In this document: positions 1-8,570 of the stretch, in pieces
How positions within the stretch are numbered: the first letter of the stretch is position 1
Layout of the letters: each line of letters begins with the position of its first letter
From: Shimwellia blattae DSM 4481 = NBRC 105725
GTDB taxonomy: Bacteria; Pseudomonadota; Gammaproteobacteria; Enterobacterales; Enterobacteriaceae
Direction of reading: 5' to 3'
Assembly: GCF_000262305.1 (NCBI RefSeq)
Contig: NC_017910.1
Span: 806,001 to 870,000, forward strand
Length of the DNA: 64,000 nucleotides
Program-made: the position numbers and the translations under genes
Notes under the pieces: generated by a model
What the model was told of the DNA's origin: nothing
Database searches by the model: none
What the model saw: the letters and a program-made list of their open reading frames with translations, nothing else

Positions 1-63
1 TATCAGTATGAACCGGAAGATAAATAGGGGGAAAGGGGTATTATCTGAAATCGCACAGAAGGG

Positions 64-91
64 TGGAAAACGCCGCCCCTGGCGGGGCAGC
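64..91 (-). terminator. Probable terminator hairpin after ygdQ
   Basis: On the minus strand an 8-bp GC-rich stem (72-79 with 84-91, one T-G wobble) with a 4-base loop is followed by GTTTTCC. It lies about 10 bases past the ygdQ stop. The T-run is short, so termination efficiency is uncertain. Confidence 0.5.
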
Positions 92-101
92 GTGGCGGGA
101 T

Positions 102-815
102 TTACAGGGGATTTTTTTTATTGCGTACCAGGTTCAGCCCTTCTACCGCCATAGAGAAGAACATGGCGAAATACATATAACCCTTGGGCACGTGAATATC
201 GCAGCTTTCAAGGATCAGGGTAAAGCCCACCAGAATCAGAAAGGACAGGGCCAGCATCTTGATGGAGGGGTGACGCTCCACAAAGTCACCGATAGGTTTC
301 GCGGCAAACATCATCACGCTTACGGCAATCACTACCGCCGCCATCATAATAAACAGATGATCAGACAGCCCGACTGCGGTAATCACCGAATCGAGGCTGA
401 AGATAATATCCAACAGCATTATCTGCACGATGGCGCCAAACAGGGTATGGACATTGGTCTTAACCCCTTCTTCTTCCCCTTCGATGGTTTCGTGGATCTC
501 TTTGGACGCCTTCCAGATAAGAAACAGCCCGCCGAGCAGTAAAATCACATCCCGGGCGGAGAAGTCCATACCCGCGATGCTAAACAGCGTAATCGTCAGG
601 TGGGAGAGCCAGGCGATACTGGCCAGCAGCGCCAGGCGCATAACCATGGCCGCCAGCAGCCCCAGACGGCGGGCCTTGTTTTGTTGTGCCCGGGGGAGTT
701 TTGCCACCACCAGGGTAAGAAAAATAATATTGTCTATGCCGAGAACAATCTCCAGCACTGTCAATGTCCCCAGCGCCAGCCAGGCGTTAGGGTCAGTTAC
801 CCATGCAAATAACAT
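102..815 (-). CDS. ygdQ: TerC-family integral membrane protein YgdQ
   Basis: Polytopic inner-membrane protein of the TerC family, whose members are linked to metal-ion export or tolerance. The exact substrate of YgdQ is not established. The protein (about 237 residues) is a close match along its length to E. coli YgdQ: an N-terminal membrane segment with the acidic motif EIVLGIDNIIF near residues 21-31, a central acidic loop (IEGEEEG), a second acidic membrane motif LLDIIFSLDS, and the C-terminal RNKKNPL tail. An in-frame ATG lies 5 codons upstream; I chose the ATG that gives the E. coli-like start MLFAW. It lies 66 bases past mutH on the same strand, as in E. coli, so the two may be co-transcribed. 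Confidence 0.93.
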   Translation of the reverse strand: MLFAWVTDPNAWLALGTLTVLEIVLGIDNIIFLTLVVAKLPRAQQNKARRLGLLAAMVMRLALLASIAWLSHLTITLFSIAGMDFSARDVILLLGGLFLIWKASKEIHETIEGEEEGVKTNVHTLFGAIVQIMLLDIIFSLDSVITAVGLSDHLFIMMAAVVIAVSVMMFAAKPIGDFVERHPSIKMLALSFLILVGFTLILESCDIHVPKGYMYFAMFFSMAVEGLNLVRNKKNPL

Positions 816-881
816 CTGAAATCCTGCCAAAACGAAAAGCGTAATTATACGCGCATGCAGCCAGCCGACAAACGGACGACA

Positions 882-1583
882 CTATTTATTCTCCGGGCTG
901 AAAAAGTGGCGGGCCAGCAGCGCGCCGGTGAAGTTTTTCTTCAGGTAGAATCCCCGGGGCAGGGTGAGGATCGGCTCGCCACTGGCGCCGATGGCCTCGG
1001 TCAGTGCTTTGCTGTTTGCCGCCTTGGGGCGCAACTGCATCACTTCCCCGTGGCGGGCGGTGATACGCTCGACCTGGCCCAGGACAATTAAATCCATCAG
1101 CTCTTCCCAGTCCCGGCGCAGCTGTTCATCCTCTTCGGGGGAGGGGCTCCACAACAGCGGCGCTCCGACCCGGCGCTCCGCCAGCGGGATCTGGCGCTCT
1201 CCTTCTACCGGCACCCACAGCACCCGCTGTAATTTATGCCTGACGTGGCTGCTCTCCCAGGTGACCCCCGTATTGCCGGTCAGCGGTGCCACACAGACAA
1301 ACGTGGTTTCCAGCGGGCGGCCAGAACTGTCGATGGGGATAGTTTTTAGCTCCACGCCAATGGCGGCGAAATCCTGCTCGGGTTTACTGCCGGCGCTGGC
1401 ACCCAGCCACATCTCCAGCAATACCCCAATCCAGCCCTTATCGCGGCGCAAATCATCCGGCACCGGCAGCCCGGCCAGCGCTGCCAGCTCACCCAGGCTG
1501 TAGCCTGCCAGCGCCTCGGCCTGGCGGCGCAAGACCTGTTCGCTTTGTGGGGGGGTAAGGGGAATTTGCAGTGAGGCTGGCAT
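882..1583 (-). CDS. mutH: DNA mismatch repair endonuclease MutH
   Basis: Methyl-directed mismatch repair nickase. It cuts the unmethylated strand at hemimethylated GATC sites after activation by MutS and MutL. The 233-residue product has the usual MutH length (E. coli about 229). The catalytic triad is visible as D71, E78 and K80 in the stretch DFAAIGVELK, the D...ExK pattern shared with Sau3AI-type nucleases. The ATG start gives an N-terminus that aligns with the family. The gene reads leftward into ygdQ, and its upstream side faces the long DnaA-box region shared with divergent rppH. Confidence 0.97.
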   Translation of the reverse strand: MPASLQIPLTPPQSEQVLRRQAEALAGYSLGELAALAGLPVPDDLRRDKGWIGVLLEMWLGASAGSKPEQDFAAIGVELKTIPIDSSGRPLETTFVCVAPLTGNTGVTWESSHVRHKLQRVLWVPVEGERQIPLAERRVGAPLLWSPSPEEDEQLRRDWEELMDLIVLGQVERITARHGEVMQLRPKAANSKALTEAIGASGEPILTLPRGFYLKKNFTGALLARHFFSPENK

Positions 1584-2274
1584 ATCGGTTCCTGAATTAT
1601 GAGACGTACAAAAAACGACCAGTTAATCGGCGCCCGGTAAGCAGGCGCTGAGATTTACGGGATAACTGTATTAATGGCATGATTTTTATTATTTTTTTGG
1701 CAATCTCCGGCGGAAATATTTTTTCTGCCGCTGGGTTTTCCAGTTCTGGTCACTGACAATGAACAGGATCTTACACCAGTTTATCCACAGAAAAATGGGA
1801 TAACTGTGAAAACTGACAACTACTGGTTCGATTTACAGCCTTGACGAGTGACGAAAGTCTATTTTTCGACGGTTTTGTGATTAACTTACTGGCACAATCT
1901 GTGGATAAAAACGGCGCTGTCTGATCTTTGAGCAGTGCGACGATCCTTGCTGTGACAGATATCACAACCGGTGTCTTTACGCCGTGATTAACTAAATTAA
2001 TATATTGAATCTTAATGTATTTATCAGTAGCTTTTGAGAGGTGTGCTGGCGTCATACTAAAGTTTTCCCTGGTTCATACTGCGGTTCTGCACAATGATAT
2101 CCACAGAAAAAGTGAATAAAACCCGCCATTGCGATCATCAGCTGTTTATAACTAAGGTGACTTTTGTGAGTTATTTAAATGTTATTCCGCTGAGCGGGAA
2201 TGAGAGAGTGGTTTACCGCCTTACGGGAGTGTGAAACAATCGTGATTATTCCAGTTTTATTTTGAGGTAGTCCC
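1584..2274. promoter_or_regulatory. DARS2: mutH-rppH intergenic region with DnaA boxes (DARS2-like locus)
   Basis: No credible gene is present in these 691 bases. Two perfect DnaA boxes (TTATCCACA) face each other: 1781-1789 on plus and 1900-1908 on minus. Three 8-of-9 matches lie nearby: 1805-1813 (minus, GTTTTCACA), 2085-2093 (plus, TTCTGCACA) and 2097-2105 (plus, ATATCCACA). In E. coli the DnaA-reactivating sequence DARS2, which converts ADP-DnaA to ATP-DnaA with IHF and Fis, lies in the intergenic region next to mutH. Position and box content therefore suggest the orthologous site. IHF and Fis sites could not be assigned by eye. The rppH promoter must also lie here. Confidence 0.7.
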
Positions 2275-2805
2275 GTGATTGACGATGATGGCTACCGCCC
2301 GAATGTAGGTATTGTAATCTGTAATCGGCAAGGGCAGGTGATGTGGGCCAGGCGTTTTGGGCAGCATTCCTGGCAGTTTCCCCAGGGGGGGATTAACCCC
2401 GGGGAGTCACCCGAGCAGGCCATGTATCGTGAATTATTTGAAGAGGTGGGGCTGCAGCGCAAAGATGTGCGTATTCTGGCCTCTACCCGAAACTGGTTGC
2501 GTTACAAATTACCGAAGCGTTTGGTGCGTTGGGAAACAAAGCCGGTATGCATCGGCCAGAAACAGAAGTGGTTTCTTCTGCAGTTGCTCAGCAATGATGC
2601 TGATATCAATATGCAAACCAGCAGTACACCAGAGTTTGACGGCTGGCGTTGGGTAAGTTACTGGTATCCGGTGCGCCAGGTGGTGTCGTTTAAACGTGAT
2701 GTCTATCGCCGGGTAATGAAAGAGTTTGCCGGTGTCGTGATGGCGGCACAGGATGCGGCATTGCCGCGCAACACACCCGCGGCCTACAGAAGAAAAAGAG
2801 GATAA
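2275..2805 (+). CDS. rppH: RNA 5'-pyrophosphohydrolase RppH
   Basis: Nudix hydrolase that removes pyrophosphate from the 5' triphosphate end of mRNAs, which opens them to RNase E decay. The 176-residue protein is nearly identical to E. coli RppH over its first 160 residues. The Nudix box spans residues 38-60 (G38, E44, R52-E53, E56-E57, G59). The start is GTG at 2275, giving the conserved N-terminus MIDDDGYRPN; no upstream ATG fits. The tail after residue 158 differs from E. coli but ends in the same YRRKRG. ptsP follows after 12 bases, so the pair forms an operon. Confidence 0.97.
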   Translation: MIDDDGYRPNVGIVICNRQGQVMWARRFGQHSWQFPQGGINPGESPEQAMYRELFEEVGLQRKDVRILASTRNWLRYKLPKRLVRWETKPVCIGQKQKWFLLQLLSNDADINMQTSSTPEFDGWRWVSYWYPVRQVVSFKRDVYRRVMKEFAGVVMAAQDAALPRNTPAAYRRKRG

Positions 2806-2817
2806 GCCACGCACAAT

Positions 2818-5064
2818 ATGCTCACTCCGTTGCGGGAAATAGTCGAGAAAGTTGCCAGTGCGCCCCGGCTGAATGAGGCGCTGAATATTCTGGTTAATGA
2901 CATCTGCGCAGCTATGAATACGGACGTCTGCTCCGTGTATCTGGCCGATCACGCCAGGCACTGTTATTACCTGATGGCAACCCGGGGGCTGAAAAAGCCC
3001 CGTGGGCGTACGGTTACTCTCGCATTTGATGAAGGTATCGTTGGGCTGGTGGGTCGCCTGGCGGAGCCTATTAACCTTGCCGATGCGCAAAAACACCCCA
3101 GCTTTAAATATATCCCCAACGTAAAAGAGGAACGCTACCGGGCCTTCCTCGGGGTGCCTATTATCCAGCGGCGGCAACTGCTCGGGGTGCTGGTAGTACA
3201 GCAGCGCGAGCTGCGCCAGTACGACGAAAGCGAAGAGTCCTTCCTGGTGACTCTCGCCACCCAGATGGCCGCCATCCTCTCCCAGTCCCAGCTTACGGCC
3301 CTGTTTGGTCAGTACCGTCAGACCCGGATCCGGGCGCTGCCCGCCTCACCCGGGGTGGCGATTGCCCCTGGCTGGATGGACGCGACCCTGCCCCTGATGG
3401 AGCAGGTGTCTGAAGCCTCCACCCTGGATACGGCCAAAGAGCGCGAGCGGTTATCCACCGCGCTGGAAGAGGCCGCCGCGGAGTTTCGCCGCTACAGCAA
3501 ACGCTTTACCGCCAGCGCTCAGAAAGAGACGGCGGCGATTTTTGACCTCTACCTGCACCTGTTATCCGACAGCCGGTTGCGCAAAGCGCTGTACGCCGGG
3601 GTGGATAAAGGCGCCGTGGCGGAATGGGCCGTTAAAAAAGTTATTGAGGATTTTGCCGAGCAGTTCGCCTCCCTTACGGACAGCTACCTGAAAGAGCGGG
3701 CCGGGGACTTACGCACCCTTGGTCAGCGGCTGCTGTTCCACCTGGATGACACCATCCAGGGGCCAAACACCTGGCCGGAGCGCTTTATCCTGGTGGCGGA
3801 TGAGCTCTCCGCCACGACACTTGCCGAACTGCCCCAGGATCGTCTGGTCGGGGTGGTAGTTCGCGACGGTGCCTCTAACTCCCATGCGGCGATTATGGTG
3901 CGCGCCATGGGCAAGCCCACCGTGATGGGAGCCGATATGCAGCCCTCGCTGCTGCATGAGCGCAACCTGGTGGTGGATGGCTACCGGGGAGAGGTGCTGA
4001 TTGATCCGGAGCCGGTGCTGCTGGTGGAGTATCAGCGCCTGGTCAACGAAGAGCATGAGCTCAGCCGCCTGGCGGAAGGCGAGGTGGATCAGCCCGCCGT
4101 GCTGAAAAGCGGCGAGCGGGTGCAGATCATGCTCAATGCCGGGCTGAGCCCGGAGCATGAGCAGAAGCTCGGCGAGCGGGTGGACGGTATCGGCCTGTAC
4201 CGCACCGAAATCCCGTTTATGCTGCAAAGCGGCTTCCCCTCGGAAGAGGAGCAGGTGGCGCAATATCAGGGCATGTTGCAGATGTTCCACGACAAGCCCG
4301 TCACCCTGCGCACGCTGGACGTAGGGGCAGACAAGCAGCTGCCCTATATGCCCATCAGCGAAGAGAACCCCTGCCTGGGCTGGCGCGGGATCCGCATTAC
4401 CCTCGACCAGCCGGAGATTTTCCTGGTCCAGGTGCGGGCGATGCTGCGGGCCAACGCCGCCACGGATAACCTCAGCATTCTGCTGCCGATGATAACCAGC
4501 ATCGACGAGGTGGACGAAGCCCGGCGTCTTATCGATCGCGCCGGGAAAGAGGTGGAAGAGATGCTGGGCTACGCTATCCCCCGGCCCCGTATCGGGGTGA
4601 TGGTGGAAGTGCCCTCAATGATCTTTATGCTGCCCTACCTGGCAAACCGGGTGGATTTCGTCTCGGTAGGCTCCAACGATCTGACCCAGTACCTGCTGGC
4701 GGTGGATCGCAACAACACCCGGGTGGCAAACCTGTACGACGGCCTGCACCCGGCGCTGTTACAGGCGCTGCACCTGATTGCGGAGCAGGCGCGCAAGTAT
4801 CATCTGGACTATAGCCTGTGCGGCGAGCTGGCGGGCGATCCGATGTGTGTGGCGCTGCTGATAGGCATGGGTTACCGCACCTTGTCGATGAATGGCCACG
4901 CGGTGGCGCGGATTAAATATCTGCTGCGCCATATTACCGTGGAGGAGTCCCGGGAGCTGCTGACGCGCAGTCTTCAGGCCCAGCAGGCTTCAGAAGTGCG
5001 CCACCAGGTGGCGGCATTTATGGAGCGGCGCGGCATGGGGGGGCTTATTCGCGGTGGCCTGTAA
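2818..5064 (+). CDS. ptsP: Phosphoenolpyruvate-protein phosphotransferase PtsP (enzyme I-Ntr)
   Basis: First enzyme of the nitrogen-related PTS. It takes phosphate from PEP and passes it to NPr and on to EIIA-Ntr, a regulatory chain controlling potassium and nitrogen homeostasis. The length (748 residues) equals that of E. coli PtsP. It has an N-terminal GAF sensor domain (about 1-145), an EI-like NPr-binding and phosphohistidine region with the active histidine H356 in GASNSHAAI, and a C-terminal PEP-binding barrel with LRTLDVGADK, GWRGIR and SVGSNDLTQY motifs. The C-terminus (RRGMGGLIRGGL) is conserved. Translationally close to rppH. Confidence 0.97.
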   Translation: MLTPLREIVEKVASAPRLNEALNILVNDICAAMNTDVCSVYLADHARHCYYLMATRGLKKPRGRTVTLAFDEGIVGLVGRLAEPINLADAQKHPSFKYIPNVKEERYRAFLGVPIIQRRQLLGVLVVQQRELRQYDESEESFLVTLATQMAAILSQSQLTALFGQYRQTRIRALPASPGVAIAPGWMDATLPLMEQVSEASTLDTAKERERLSTALEEAAAEFRRYSKRFTASAQKETAAIFDLYLHLLSDSRLRKALYAGVDKGAVAEWAVKKVIEDFAEQFASLTDSYLKERAGDLRTLGQRLLFHLDDTIQGPNTWPERFILVADELSATTLAELPQDRLVGVVVRDGASNSHAAIMVRAMGKPTVMGADMQPSLLHERNLVVDGYRGEVLIDPEPVLLVEYQRLVNEEHELSRLAEGEVDQPAVLKSGERVQIMLNAGLSPEHEQKLGERVDGIGLYRTEIPFMLQSGFPSEEEQVAQYQGMLQMFHDKPVTLRTLDVGADKQLPYMPISEENPCLGWRGIRITLDQPEIFLVQVRAMLRANAATDNLSILLPMITSIDEVDEARRLIDRAGKEVEEMLGYAIPRPRIGVMVEVPSMIFMLPYLANRVDFVSVGSNDLTQYLLAVDRNNTRVANLYDGLHPALLQALHLIAEQARKYHLDYSLCGELAGDPMCVALLIGMGYRTLSMNGHAVARIKYLLRHITVEESRELLTRSLQAQQASEVRHQVAAFMERRGMGGLIRGGL

Positions 5065-5106
5065 TCACCTGCCAGACCCGTCATTTCGCTAATCTTTTAC
5101 ATTTTC

Positions 5107-5130
5107 AGCCCGGTATCCCTACCGGGCTTT
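5107..5130 (+). terminator. Terminator after ptsP
   Basis: A perfect 9-bp inverted repeat (5107-5115 with 5120-5128, loop TCCC) is followed by a short T-run. It separates the rppH-ptsP unit from lgt. A TATGAT-like -10 box just downstream (around 5134-5139) probably starts lgt transcription. Confidence 0.7.
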
Positions 5131-5226
5131 ATGCTATGATTCGCAACTTTGGGAGCGTACCGCATGCAGTACGCAGTCAACCCTGTGGCGTGAAAACCGC
5201 AGGATAACAAAGAGTTGTGGTGACGG

Positions 5227-6108
5227 ATGACGAATTCTTATCTGCATTTCCCCGAGTTTGATCCAGTGATATTCTCCATCGGGCCCCTTTCCCTGCACTG
5301 GTACGGCCTGATGTATCTGGTGGGATTCGTATTTGCGATGTGGCTGGCCGGGCGTCGGGCCAGTAAACCCGGCAGCGGCTGGACAAAAAACGAAGTGGAA
5401 AACCTGCTGTATGCGGGCTTCCTCGGGGTGTTCCTCGGCGGGCGTATTGGTTACGTGCTGTTTTATAACCTGCCGCAGTTCCTCAGTGATCCGCTCTACC
5501 TGTTCAAAGTATGGGATGGCGGCATGTCGTTCCACGGCGGCCTGATCGGAGTTATCATCGTGATGATGATCTTCGCCCGCCGCACCAAACGCACCTTCTT
5601 CCAGGTCTCTGATTTTATTGCGCCGCTGATCCCCTTTGGCCTGGGGGCCGGGCGTTTAGGGAACTTTATTAATGGCGAGCTGTGGGGCCGGGTGGATCCG
5701 AATTTCCGCTTCTCAATGCTGTTCCCGGCGTCGCGCGGTGAAGATATCGCCCTGTTGCCCGGCCACCCGGAGTGGCAGCAGCTGTTTGATACCTACGGCG
5801 TGCTCCCGCGCCACCCTTCCCAGCTCTATGAGCTGGCCCTGGAGGGGATTGTGCTGTTTATCATCCTGAACCTGTATATCCGCAAGCCGCGCCCGATGGG
5901 GGCCGTTTCCGGGCTGTTCCTGATTGGTTACGGGGCGTTTCGTATTATTGTTGAGTTCTTCCGCCAGCCGGATGCGCAGTTTACCGGCGAATGGGTGCAG
6001 TACATCAGCATGGGGCAGATCCTTTCTATTCCGATGATTATTGCCGGTATTATCATGATGGTCTGGGCATATCGCCGCCAGAACCGGCAGCAGAATGTAG
6101 CGAGTTGA
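5227..6108 (+). CDS. lgt: Prolipoprotein diacylglyceryl transferase Lgt
   Basis: Essential inner-membrane enzyme that transfers diacylglycerol from phosphatidylglycerol to the lipobox cysteine of prolipoproteins, the first step of lipoprotein maturation. The 293-residue protein has seven predicted membrane segments and the Lgt signature GRLGNFINGELWGR, with the functionally important R143, N146, N149 and E151. The HGG motif follows at MSFHGG. The C-terminus differs slightly from E. coli. thyA begins one base after the stop codon, so the two genes are translationally linked as in E. coli. MltA (24116) is one lipoprotein in this window that would depend on Lgt. Confidence 0.97.
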   Translation: MTNSYLHFPEFDPVIFSIGPLSLHWYGLMYLVGFVFAMWLAGRRASKPGSGWTKNEVENLLYAGFLGVFLGGRIGYVLFYNLPQFLSDPLYLFKVWDGGMSFHGGLIGVIIVMMIFARRTKRTFFQVSDFIAPLIPFGLGAGRLGNFINGELWGRVDPNFRFSMLFPASRGEDIALLPGHPEWQQLFDTYGVLPRHPSQLYELALEGIVLFIILNLYIRKPRPMGAVSGLFLIGYGAFRIIVEFFRQPDAQFTGEWVQYISMGQILSIPMIIAGIIMMVWAYRRQNRQQNVAS

Positions 6109-6109
6109 T

Positions 6110-6904
6110 ATGAAACAGTACCTGGCTTTAATGCAGAAAGTGCTTGATGAGGGCACGCCGAAAAACGACCGCACCGGTACCGGCACCCTGTCGATTTTTG
6201 GCCACCAGATGCGCTTTAACCTGCAGGACGGTTTCCCGCTGGTGACCACCAAGCGTTGCCACCTGCGCTCAATTATTCATGAGCTGCTGTGGTTCCTGAA
6301 AGGGGACACCAACGTGGGCTACCTCCATGACAATAACGTCACCATCTGGGATGAGTGGGCCGATGAAAACGGCGATCTCGGGCCGGTATACGGCAAACAG
6401 TGGCGCGCCTGGGCAACGCCGGATGGCCGCCATGTGGATCAGCTCACCACCGTAATGAACCAGCTGAAAAACGACCCGGACTCCCGGCGCATTATCGTCT
6501 CTGCCTGGAACGTGGGGGAGCTGGACAAAATGGCGCTGGCCCCCTGCCACGCCTTTTTCCAGTTCTACGTGGCTGACGGTAAGCTCTCCTGCCAGCTGTA
6601 CCAGCGCTCCTGCGACGTGTTCCTCGGCCTGCCGTTTAACATTGCCAGCTATGCGTTGCTGGTCCATATGATGGCCCAGCAGTGTGATCTCGACGTGGGG
6701 GATTTTGTCTGGACCGGCGGGGACACCCACCTGTACAGCAACCATCTGGATCAGGCCCATTTACAGCTCAGCCGCGAGCCGCGCCCGCTGCCGAAGCTGG
6801 TGATTAAGCGTAAACCGGCGTCGCTGTTTGACTATCAGTTCGATGATTTCGAGATTGACGGTTACGACCCGTACCCGGGCATTAAGGCACCGGTCGCTAT
6901 CTGA
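6110..6904 (+). CDS. thyA: Thymidylate synthase ThyA
   Basis: Converts dUMP to dTMP with methylenetetrahydrofolate, the only de novo route to thymidylate. The length is 264 residues, identical to E. coli. The nucleophile C146 lies in LAPCHAFFQF, and the folate and dUMP-binding stretch QRSCDVFLGLPFN follows. The C-terminal KAPVAI that closes over the active site is intact. It is one base downstream of lgt and is followed by a strong terminator. Confidence 0.98.
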   Translation: MKQYLALMQKVLDEGTPKNDRTGTGTLSIFGHQMRFNLQDGFPLVTTKRCHLRSIIHELLWFLKGDTNVGYLHDNNVTIWDEWADENGDLGPVYGKQWRAWATPDGRHVDQLTTVMNQLKNDPDSRRIIVSAWNVGELDKMALAPCHAFFQFYVADGKLSCQLYQRSCDVFLGLPFNIASYALLVHMMAQQCDLDVGDFVWTGGDTHLYSNHLDQAHLQLSREPRPLPKLVIKRKPASLFDYQFDDFEIDGYDPYPGIKAPVAI

Positions 6905-6926
6905 GCCGCCTTTTTGCTGAATACCT

Positions 6927-6953
6927 ACCGGCCCGCAGGGGCCGGTTTTTTTT
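6927..6953 (+). terminator. Terminator after thyA
   Basis: An 8-bp GC-rich stem (6927-6934 with 6939-6946) is followed by eight T residues. It ends the lgt-thyA transcript before the pseudopilin cluster. Confidence 0.9.
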
Positions 6954-7072
6954 GCGTGCGGGCCTGCGGATATTCTGCACGCGCCTGCAACCCGGCCACT
7001 TTTTCTGAACCCTTCCCGGCTTATGTCCATAAGCCACTGGTGGCCTGCTGCCCGGCTTGCCACACTCCCCCC

Positions 7073-7543
7073 ATGACAGATAACCAGCAAGGCCACAGCC
7101 TGATGGAGCTATTGATCGTGATGCTGATAATTGTGCTGACCGCCACCGGGGGGTACAGCTGGTATCAATGGCAGGGGCACCAGCAACTCCGGCACAGCGC
7201 CAGCGCGCTACGGGACTTTTTACAATACCAGCGCGACCGGGCTAACGGCTTTAACCAGGAGATTGTCCTGCGTATGGGCCGTGGCCCCGGCGGTGACTGC
7301 GTGGTGGCGGGAACCGCCGGGCACATACCTGCGTGCGACACCGCCGGTATTCACGGTTACCGGCCACAGTCTGCGGGGGTGAAACTGCTCGCGCTGAGCC
7401 CCGGGGTGGCCTTTTTTGGCCTGCGCAATACGGCCTGGCCGGGGCATGTGGTGCTGGCGGGCCGTGCGGGCCAGGCCCGGGTGGTGATTTCCGCCTTTGG
7501 GCGCATCCGTCTGTGCTACCCGCCACCGGGCGGGCGCTGCTGA
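7073..7543 (+). CDS. ppdA: Prepilin-like protein PpdA (minor pseudopilin)
   Basis: Type IV pilin-like protein of about 156 residues. It shows the prepilin hallmark near the N-terminus: a short leader ending in G followed by HSLMELLIVMLII, i.e. a glycine before the mature first residue, glutamate at mature position 5, then a hydrophobic helix. The stretch SPGVAFFGLRNTAWPGH matches E. coli PpdA. The open frame extends upstream, but the ATG at 7073 puts the leader at the expected length. Its stop overlaps the ppdB start (TGATG). The role is inferred as an initiation or tip subunit of a type IV pilus-like machine; the major pilin is not in this window. Confidence 0.88.
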   Translation: MTDNQQGHSLMELLIVMLIIVLTATGGYSWYQWQGHQQLRHSASALRDFLQYQRDRANGFNQEIVLRMGRGPGGDCVVAGTAGHIPACDTAGIHGYRPQSAGVKLLALSPGVAFFGLRNTAWPGHVVLAGRAGQARVVISAFGRIRLCYPPPGGRC

Positions 7544-8145
7544 TGCGGGATAGCGGCTTTACCCTGCCGGAACTGCTGCTGGCGGTGGGTATCGGCAGCC
7601 TGATTATGCTGGGGGCCATGCGCTTTCTTCCTGCGCTACAGCACGGTGTGCTGGTCTCAACCCAGCACCACCAGGCCCGGGCGCTACTGTGGCAACTGGC
7701 GCGCAGTATCGGCAAAAGCGTGCGCCGGGCCGGTTACTGCAATGGCGAATGCCCGGGCCCGGGGCTGAGCGTCTCCCCGGCGGGGGATTGCCTGATAGTG
7801 CAGTGGGATATGAACAGCAACGGGCGCTGGGAAACCGCACCGGATACCCGGGCGGAGCAGCTGGCCTACCGGCTTTCGGGAGACAGCCTGGAGACCCGGC
7901 GCGGTGCGGCTGACTGCCGCGGGCGGGGGTGGCAAAAAATGAACGACCCGGCAGCGCTGCGCATTACCCGCTTCCGGGCCTGGCCGCAGGCAAACAGCCC
8001 GCTGGTGGCGATAGCCCTTTCCGGTGTACCGGTGACTACACCGGCGGCAGAGGCGGTACATATCCTGTATTACGCGCTGCGCCATAACCCGGAGAGCCGC
8101 CCCGGCACGCCGCCGCAAGCGGCAGAACAGGGCGGCCCCCGGTGA
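7543..8145 (+). CDS. ppdB: Prepilin-like protein PpdB (minor pseudopilin)
   Basis: About 200 residues. The N-terminus MRDSGFTLPELLLAVGIGSL is a classical prepilin peptidase (PilD/GspO-type) site: glycine, then FTLPE and a hydrophobic helix. Shared segments with E. coli PpdB include RFLPALQ, RRAGYCNGEC and IVQWDMNSNG. An ATG at 7543 overlaps the ppdA stop by one base. The frame is open well upstream of this ATG, but only this start places the cleavage motif at the N-terminus. The C-terminal 20 residues are extended and rich in proline and glycine compared with E. coli. Confidence 0.87.
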   Translation: MRDSGFTLPELLLAVGIGSLIMLGAMRFLPALQHGVLVSTQHHQARALLWQLARSIGKSVRRAGYCNGECPGPGLSVSPAGDCLIVQWDMNSNGRWETAPDTRAEQLAYRLSGDSLETRRGAADCRGRGWQKMNDPAALRITRFRAWPQANSPLVAIALSGVPVTTPAAEAVHILYYALRHNPESRPGTPPQAAEQGGPR

Positions 8146-8570
8146 CCCCCCCGCGCCAGCAGGGGGGCATATTGCTGATGGTGCCGCTGCTGGTGCTGGC
8201 GGCGGGCAGCATAATGCTCCAGGGCGGGGGCCAGGTGCTGGGGAATCAGGCCACCCGCCTGCATAGCGAGCGCCAGATGCTTATCTGGCAGCAGCAGGCT
8301 CATAACGCCCTGGCCTGGGGGCAGCAGGTGAGCTGGGTGCCGGGGGAGAGATGGCAGTGCCGGGAGCTGCCCGGCGAGCCCGGGCAGGCCTGCCTGTTAC
8401 AGGTGGCCCCCGGAGATGTTCTGCTGGCCGGGCGGGGGGCCGCCGTGGGGGAGGGGGCGCAAATGGTGTTCTGGCAGCGCGGGCGCGTTATCCGCGGCCA
8501 GGTGGTGTTTCTGCCCCGGGGCTGGAGCGACTTCTGCCCGCTGGGGGCAGAGCGGTGCCGGTTACCATGA
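8142..8570 (+). CDS. ygdB: YgdB family protein of the pseudopilin cluster
   Basis: A 142-residue protein with an N-terminal hydrophobic segment after QQGGI, resembling a PilX-like minor pilin. It matches E. coli YgdB by the HNALAWGQ stretch and the C-terminal PRGWSDFCPL with conserved cysteine. It starts with GTG at 8142, overlapping the ppdB stop by four bases (GTGA), and its own stop overlaps ppdC by four bases. This points to tight translational coupling. Function is inferred from its neighbours only. Confidence 0.82.
   Translation: MTPPRQQGGILLMVPLLVLAAGSIMLQGGGQVLGNQATRLHSERQMLIWQQQAHNALAWGQQVSWVPGERWQCRELPGEPGQACLLQVAPGDVLLAGRGAAVGEGAQMVFWQRGRVIRGQVVFLPRGWSDFCPLGAERCRLP

Noticed and set aside
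1..27. Possible 3' end of a plus-strand gene at the left edge (eight codons then TAG)
   Set aside because: Too short to identify. It does not match the C-terminus of YgdR that might be expected next to ygdQ.
1771..2055. Minus-strand open frame of 94 codons in the mutH-rppH gap
   Set aside because: It runs through the DnaA boxes, has no similarity I recognise and no good ribosome binding site. The region is better explained as a DnaA-binding regulatory stretch.
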